Under the pieces are notes generated by a model. It ran no database searches. It worked only from the letters and a program-made list of their open reading frames with translations, and was not told the origin of the DNA. DNA of 64,000 nt. It comes from Rhodococcus wratislaviensis. Its GTDB lineage: Bacteria; Actinomycetota; Actinomycetes; Mycobacteriales; Mycobacteriaceae. Location of the stretch: contig NZ_UAUI01000022.1 in the NCBI RefSeq assembly GCF_900455735.1, positions 62,001-126,000 of the forward strand. The letters run 5' to 3'. Positions 59,548 through 64,000 of the stretch are shown one piece after another; within the stretch, counting starts at the first letter, position 1, and every line of letters starts with the position of its first letter. Both the position numbers and the translations under genes were made by a program.

Positions 59548-60444
59548 TCAGCCCGGCATCCCGGCCACGGAATCTTCCACGTCCCACGACGCGAGCACCG
59601 TCCGGATGCCCACGACCAGTGCGAGCGGCTGGTCGATCATCACATGGTGTCCGGCGTCGGGGATCTCGACGACCACAGCGGTGGGCCCGAATCGGCGGCG
59701 CATGCTGTCCATCATGTCGTCGGTGACGATGCCGTTCTCGGCGCGGAAGTAGGCGATGCGGCAGCGTGGGTCGGATCCGCCCAGGTGATCGCTGCCGTGG
59801 CGCGCGAAGAACGTGGAATCGAACTTCCACGACCAGCCGCCGTCCACCTCCGCCATCGAATTCTCGGCCACGTGACGCAGGACCGCGGGCACCGCGGTGT
59901 CCTGCGGCGGGACGAACCGGAACCGCTCGAGGGCCTCGGCCCTGGACGGGTAGACCTTCTTCGGACCGAAAGCCCGCTGCTTGCGTGCCTCCTCCTCTTC
60001 CGGTGTGCGGGCGAGGACGGGCGAATCGATCAGCTGGACGCCGGCCAGATCCTCGCCGAACAGCTGCGCGCCCACGTAGGACACCATGCCGCCCATGCTG
60101 TGCCCGACGAACAGCGGCGGCCCCGAAATCCCTGCGGGCTTCGCCACGGCCAGGGCTTCCTCCGCCCACTGCTCCAGGCCGTACTCCGCGCGCCGGTCGC
60201 TGTCGCCGTGCCCGGTCAGGTCGAGTGCGACGACGCGACGGCCCGTGGCCAGCATGGGTGCCACATGGTCCCACCACCGGCTGTGGGCCGCGCCGCCGTG
60301 AACGAGCACGATGCCGGGTGAGCCCGACGGCCCCCATGCACGGTAGTGGACCTGCGCACCGGCGACGTCGACCCGGCCGGTGTCCACGGGGGACGCCAAC
60401 GCCGTGGTGAACCAGTGGGGCGCGTCCATCTGCACGTTGCTCAT
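59548..60444 (-). CDS. Alpha/beta hydrolase
   Basis: A 298-residue hydrolase with GIVLVHGGAAHSRWWDHVAP (oxyanion region), nucleophile Ser in LFVGHSMGGMVSYV, an extended helical cap rich in charged residues, and His in IPDAGHHVMIDQP. Triad complete. Typical of esterase/epoxide-hydrolase-like enzymes; substrate not assignable. ATG 60444 is the first start. Ends 1 base from trpF on the other strand. Confidence 0.88.
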   Translation of the reverse strand: MSNVQMDAPHWFTTALASPVDTGRVDVAGAQVHYRAWGPSGSPGIVLVHGGAAHSRWWDHVAPMLATGRRVVALDLTGHGDSDRRAEYGLEQWAEEALAVAKPAGISGPPLFVGHSMGGMVSYVGAQLFGEDLAGVQLIDSPVLARTPEEEEARKQRAFGPKKVYPSRAEALERFRFVPPQDTAVPAVLRHVAENSMAEVDGGWSWKFDSTFFARHGSDHLGGSDPRCRIAYFRAENGIVTDDMMDSMRRRFGPTAVVVEIPDAGHHVMIDQPLALVVGIRTVLASWDVEDSVAGMPG

Positions 60445-60485
60445 TCACCGAACATACCGACCACGTGTGGCCGTCCCCGCTCGCC

Positions 60486-61115
60486 CTACAGAAGGTCGAG
60501 CATGGCGGTGACCGCCCGTTCGACCACCGGTAACTTGTCCGGGGCCAGATCGTGGCGGGCGCCCTCGAGTTCGACGAGCGTGGTCGGCGCGGGGATCAGT
60601 TCGAGTGCCGACCGCATCTCGTCGGTGGTCGCGAACGGGTCCTTCGAACCGTGCACCACCACGGAGGGGGTGCGGAGACCAGGCAGATGCTCGGTGCGGA
60701 GCTTCTCCGGCTTGGCCGGCGGATGCAGCGGGTACGACAGCAACAAGAGGGCGTCGACGAGACCCGGACGCTCCGAAGCGAGCATGGACGCCTGCCGCCC
60801 GCCGTACGAGTGCCCGCCGGCCCACACCGGCACCGACACCAACTCCCGCATCACTGCCACCGCGGCCGCGACACCGTCCCGATCCTCCGCCGCCTTCGAC
60901 GGGTGCGGCGGGCCCGACGCGCGGCGCTGACGGAACGGGAGATCGAACCGCAGGACGACGATGCCGCGTTCCACGAACCCGTCGGTCACGGCGCGCAACA
61001 GCTTTGTGTCGCAGTCACTTCCCGCTCCATGAGTCAGGACCAGCCCCGCCACCCCGTCACCCGCAGGGCGGTGGAGATGTCCGCGCACACCGTCACGTTC
61101 CAGCAACTCGCTCAT
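60486..61115 (-). CDS. Small alpha/beta hydrolase (dienelactone-hydrolase/KANL3-Tex30 type)
   Basis: A 209-residue hydrolase. LVLTHGAGSDCDTKLLRAVT is the KANL3/Tex30-like N-terminal motif, Ser nucleophile lies in AGGHSYGGRQASM, Asp in HGSKDPFATTDE and His in GARHDLAP. Length fits the minimal fold without a cap. ATG 61115 is preferred; the frame is open to 61178. Confidence 0.85.
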   Translation of the reverse strand: MSELLERDGVRGHLHRPAGDGVAGLVLTHGAGSDCDTKLLRAVTDGFVERGIVVLRFDLPFRQRRASGPPHPSKAAEDRDGVAAAVAVMRELVSVPVWAGGHSYGGRQASMLASERPGLVDALLLLSYPLHPPAKPEKLRTEHLPGLRTPSVVVHGSKDPFATTDEMRSALELIPAPTTLVELEGARHDLAPDKLPVVERAVTAMLDLL

Positions 61116-61141
61116 GCGGTTCACGGTAGTGGAATGTCGAG

Positions 61142-62077
61142 CTACTCCGGCGCGAGCAGTTCCGCCAGTTCTTCGCACAGCTGGTTCGCGAGTTCGTTGG
61201 CACGAGGCACGACGCCCATGCTCCAGTACCCGTGCAGCATGCCCGGGGAGATCCGGAGTCGAACCGGCACGCCGGCGGCCTCCAGCGCAGCGGCGTACGC
61301 GGGGGCGTGATCGCGGAGCGGATCACATTCGGCCCCGCACACGATGGCGGGTGCCACCCCCTTCAGGTCACCCTCGATCGGCGAGACACGGGGGTCGAGG
61401 GCCAGGCTGCGATCTTCGAGGTAGCCGGCACCCATGTCCTCATCCGCCGGCACCCTGAGGAAATACCCTTCGGCGAGTTCGTCCATCGACGGGTAACGCT
61501 TCGCGAGATGCACCGGCACGTACAGCAGCAGCTGTGCCCGCACAGGAAGTTCCGCGTCGCGGGCCGCCAAGGCCACCGACGCCGCGAGATTGGCGCCCGC
61601 GCTGTCTCCGGCGACGGCGACTCGGGACGCGTCGCCGCCCAGCTGATCGATGGTGTCGTGGATCCAGTGGAGTGATGCGAGGCAGTCGTCGTAGCCGGCG
61701 GGGAACGGGTGTTCCGGCGCGAGCCGGTAGTCGACGGCGACGACGACGGAGCCGGTGCGCGCGCAGACGCGTCGAGCGTGCGACTCGTGCGAGTCGAGGC
61801 CGCCCATCACCCAGCCGCCACCGTGCAGGTACAGGACGGTCGAGAGAGTCCGCTCCTCCGTGTCGGGCCGGTAGATCCGGGCGGGGATGTCACCGGCCGG
61901 GCCCGGGATGGTGACGTTCTCGACTTCTCGTACCTCGAGCAGTTCGGGCTCGAAGTAGAGGGCACGCATCTCCTCGATGCGCTTGCGGGCGCCTTCGATC
62001 GTCGTCTGGGGACCTGCGGCGGCGTCCCAGTCGTTCAGCTTGTCCAGCAGGACGGACATGTCGGGGTCGAGCTTCAT
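61142..62077 (-). CDS. HSL-family (alpha/beta hydrolase fold 3) esterase
   Basis: A 311-residue carboxylesterase of the hormone-sensitive-lipase family. YLHGGGWVMGG gives the HGGG oxyanion motif, VAGDSAGANLAAS the nucleophile Ser, GAECDPLRDHA the Asp and GMLHGYWSM the His. ATG 62077 follows GAGGAG. It lies 48 bases downstream of the MHS transporter on the same strand, suggesting that the imported compound or its ester is the substrate. Confidence 0.92.
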   Translation of the reverse strand: MKLDPDMSVLLDKLNDWDAAAGPQTTIEGARKRIEEMRALYFEPELLEVREVENVTIPGPAGDIPARIYRPDTEERTLSTVLYLHGGGWVMGGLDSHESHARRVCARTGSVVVAVDYRLAPEHPFPAGYDDCLASLHWIHDTIDQLGGDASRVAVAGDSAGANLAASVALAARDAELPVRAQLLLYVPVHLAKRYPSMDELAEGYFLRVPADEDMGAGYLEDRSLALDPRVSPIEGDLKGVAPAIVCGAECDPLRDHAPAYAAALEAAGVPVRLRISPGMLHGYWSMGVVPRANELANQLCEELAELLAPE

Positions 62078-62125
62078 GATTCTCCTCGTGATGGGGTACC
62101 GCACCGAGGCGGTTCGGGGGTCGAT

Positions 62126-63472
62126 TTACTTCTTGCCCAGATCGGTGATCGCGACGCTGCGCGTCTCCGGAGCGGTCACCGCCGAGAGACCGGCCACCAG
62201 CAGGCAGACGGAGCCGAAAGCCGCCACCGGTATCCACCCGTGCGTGCCGGTTCCGAGCAGCGCGTAGCCGATGCTCGGGGCGAAGCCCGCGAAGGCGAAC
62301 CCGATCTGTGTCGAGATGGCGATGCCGGAGAACCGCACTCGGGTGTCGAACATTTCCGCGAAGAACGTCGGACCGACCCCGCTGACACCGGATGCGGCGG
62401 CACCGAAGAAGGCCGACACCGCGAAGATCAGGGGAACGGAACCTGTGCTCATCGCCTCGAAGTAGAAGAAGAACGCGGCGATGGCGCCGACGATTCCGGC
62501 GAGATACACGGGGCGGCGGCCGATCTTGTCGCCCAGCATCGCCCAGAGCGGAATGGCGAACAGCTGCATGATGTTTGCGATGACGCCCGCCCACAGCAGG
62601 ATCTGGCGTTCGAGACCGGCCTCACCGGTTCCGTAGGCGAGCGCGAAGACCGTCATGATCGTGCCCGACACGGCGAAGAGCGAGCACGCGATCACCCGGA
62701 GCATCTGCAGCCGATAGTTCTTGAACAGTTCGACGACGGGTATCTCCACCAGATCGTTGTCGCGTTCCGCCTCCCGGAACACCGGTGTCTCCTCCATCGT
62801 CCGGCGGACGAACAGCGCGACGATCGTCAGGATTCCGCTGACGAGGAACGGGATTCGCCAACCCCAGGTGATCAGCATGTCCTCGGGCAGCGCGGCGACG
62901 GGAATGAACACCAGGGTCGCGACGAGCTGCCCCGCCTGGGTGCCGCTCATCGTGAAGCTGGTGTAGAACGCCCTGGAACCCTCCGGCGAATGCTCGAGGG
63001 TCAGCGAGTTCGCGCCACTCTGCTCGCCCGCCGCCGAAGCACCCTGCATGAGCCGCAGGACCACCAGCAGGATCGGCGCCGCGATCCCGATGCTCCCGAA
63101 GCCCGGCAGGCATCCGATGAGGAACGTCGAGACTCCCATCAGGACCAGCGTGAAGACGAGCACACGTTTGCGTCCGATGCGGTCGCCGTAGTGTCCGAGC
63201 GCGACGGCCCCGATCGGGCGGGCGATATATCCGACGCCGAAGGTCGCCAGTGCCGCCAACGTGCCGGTCGCCGGACTCTCCGACGGGAAGAAGACCGTCG
63301 GGAAGATCAGGGCGGCCGCCGACCCGTAGATGAAGAAGTCGTAGTACTCGACGAGGCTGCCGAGGAAACTTGCGAACGCCGCCTTGCGGGGCTGACGCGC
63401 GGGCACGCTCGCCGGGGTGCCGACAGGCTGCTGCGAGTTCGGGGGCGCAGCCGAACCAGCTCGTACGCTCAT
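62126..63472 (-). CDS. MHS-family (MFS) metabolite:proton symporter
   Basis: A 448-residue, 12-helix transporter. SFLGSLVEYYDFFIYGSAAA in helix 1 and YGDRIGRKRVLVFTLVLMG in loop 2-3 are diagnostic of the MHS group (shikimate, KgtP, ProP type), which imports organic acids or osmolytes. GDKIGRRPVYLAG is the corresponding second-half loop. ATG 63472 has AAAGG upstream. Preceded by a LysR gene on the same strand and followed by an esterase, a typical catabolic arrangement. Confidence 0.9.
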   Translation of the reverse strand: MSVRAGSAAPPNSQQPVGTPASVPARQPRKAAFASFLGSLVEYYDFFIYGSAAALIFPTVFFPSESPATGTLAALATFGVGYIARPIGAVALGHYGDRIGRKRVLVFTLVLMGVSTFLIGCLPGFGSIGIAAPILLVVLRLMQGASAAGEQSGANSLTLEHSPEGSRAFYTSFTMSGTQAGQLVATLVFIPVAALPEDMLITWGWRIPFLVSGILTIVALFVRRTMEETPVFREAERDNDLVEIPVVELFKNYRLQMLRVIACSLFAVSGTIMTVFALAYGTGEAGLERQILLWAGVIANIMQLFAIPLWAMLGDKIGRRPVYLAGIVGAIAAFFFYFEAMSTGSVPLIFAVSAFFGAAASGVSGVGPTFFAEMFDTRVRFSGIAISTQIGFAFAGFAPSIGYALLGTGTHGWIPVAAFGSVCLLVAGLSAVTAPETRSVAITDLGKK

Positions 63473-63586
63473 GGGAGGACCTTTCGGACCGGAGTGAAGG
63501 TGATGAGGTGCCGCGGATCACACCACCGCTGCGCCGACGACTCTGCCAAACGCCTTCATCACAGTCCAAGATCAACTTGGCATACT

Positions 63587-63609
63587 TTCGATAAGAATTA
63601 CTTATCGAA
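63587..63609. promoter_or_regulatory. Inverted repeat at the LysR stop codon
   Basis: TTCGATAAG and CTTATCGAA (9-bp perfect arms, 5-base centre) span the lysR stop, about 115 bases upstream of the transporter. It is AT-rich and fits a LysR-type site (T-N11-A); a weak terminator is the alternative. Confidence 0.45.
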
Positions 63610-64000
63610 CTCGTCGATCGTCGGCATGAGCTCCTCCGCGACTGCGAGGACGGTCTCGAGCAACGGTGTCCGGGGCCTGTCGGCCCACGCCAGCGCACCG
63701 CGGATTCGGTGGCGTCCGCCGTCCGTGGGCACGACGACGGCGTCGACGGCTCCGGTGCGATGGGAACTGACAGGAATGAGCGAGACGCCTACACCCGCCG
63801 CCACGAGCGCGGTCAGCGTCGTTCCATCGGACGTCTCCTGCGCGATCTCCGGCGTGAACCCCGCGTCGTGGCATGCAGCCAGCACGTCCAGACGCAGAGT
63901 CGATCCCGACGCCGCCGGGTTGGTGACGAACGGATCGTCGCGCAGTTCGGACAGCGAGATCTCCGAGCGTGTCGCCAGTGGGTGGTCGGCGTAGAGCAGC
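63598..64000 (-). CDS. LysR-family regulator, C-terminal part (continues past the window)
   Basis: The last 133 residues of a LysR substrate-binding domain are present: HPLATRSEISLSELRDDPFV, an effector-pocket segment FVTNPAASGSTLRLDVL, and TALVAAGVGVSLIPVSS, the standard second-lobe motif. The DNA-binding N-terminus lies beyond base 64000. It probably controls the MHS transporter and esterase that follow on the same strand. Confidence 0.88.
   Translation of the reverse strand, partial: LLYADHPLATRSEISLSELRDDPFVTNPAASGSTLRLDVLAACHDAGFTPEIAQETSDGTTLTALVAAGVGVSLIPVSSHRTGAVDAVVVPTDGGRHRIRGALAWADRPRTPLLETVLAVAEELMPTIDEFDK

Overview
The window is a high-GC, gene-dense actinobacterial chromosome segment. 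Gene content points to a mycolic-acid-containing member of the Mycobacteriales, most likely Rhodococcus (R. jostii/R. opacus type). It carries mmpL3 in the conserved order GTPase pair - trmB - NYN protein - mmpL3, beside a GTP-type pckA. It also carries a cluster matching, from memory, the M. tuberculosis Rv0223c-Rv0228 envelope locus. No rRNA, tRNA, CRISPR array or phage was seen, and no gap without a gene exceeds 300 bases.

Layout. 1-8.0 kb: envelope glycoconjugate genes (acyltransferase-3, DUF3068 protein, MOP flippase, large multi-TM protein, GT4 glycosyltransferase, methyltransferase, ROK kinase). 8.1-11.9 kb: a three-gene operon (phosphotransferase, unknown protein, aldehyde dehydrogenase) behind a perfect KstR-type box. 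11.9-13.4 kb: CDF transporter and a small exported protein. 13.6-23.1 kb: pckA, a small Asp/Gly-rich protein, two GTPase-like proteins, trmB, NYN protein, mmpL3. 23-31.5 kb: DUF2339 and DUF1707 proteins, a NarL-type two-component system overlapping an AI-2E family exporter, a membrane class III cyclase and a UPF0104-type membrane protein. 31.6-32.9 kb: an IS481-like element inserted in a palindromic repeat. 33-35.5 kb: FadR-type regulator and leuA with a leucine leader peptide; leuA is frameshifted. 35.5-42.1 kb: hydrolase/TetR pair, YceI protein, second UPF0104 protein with TetR, DUF3054, POT transporter, TauE/SafE protein. 42.2-46.4 kb: two tandem MecA_N-type penicillin-binding lipoproteins, one lacking all catalytic motifs, divergent from a possible ribbon-helix-helix protein with a tandem 8-bp operator. 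46.5-48.2 kb: an ABC-F gene behind a WhiB7-like promoter and a candidate leader ORF. 48.2-52.7 kb: a nucleobase locus (fungal-type cytosine deaminase, frameshifted 2OG oxygenase, PucR regulator, NCS1 permease). 52.8-64 kb: MerR/aldo-keto reductase, VOC protein, acyl-CoA dehydrogenase with a second KstR-like box, a leaderless solute-binding protein, membrane esterase, stand-alone trpF, a run of alpha/beta hydrolases, an MHS transporter and a partial LysR regulator.

Most notable: the catalytically empty penicillin-binding paralogue; the ABC-F attenuator-like leader; the RHH-like protein with tandem operator repeats; the IS insertion that splits one copy of a repeat family lending stop codons to its neighbours; and three frameshifted genes between 32 and 49 kb (transposase, leuA, 2OG oxygenase), which are either genuine decay or base-calling errors and should be checked against reads. 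Comparisons with named genes of other species are from memory, not from a search.
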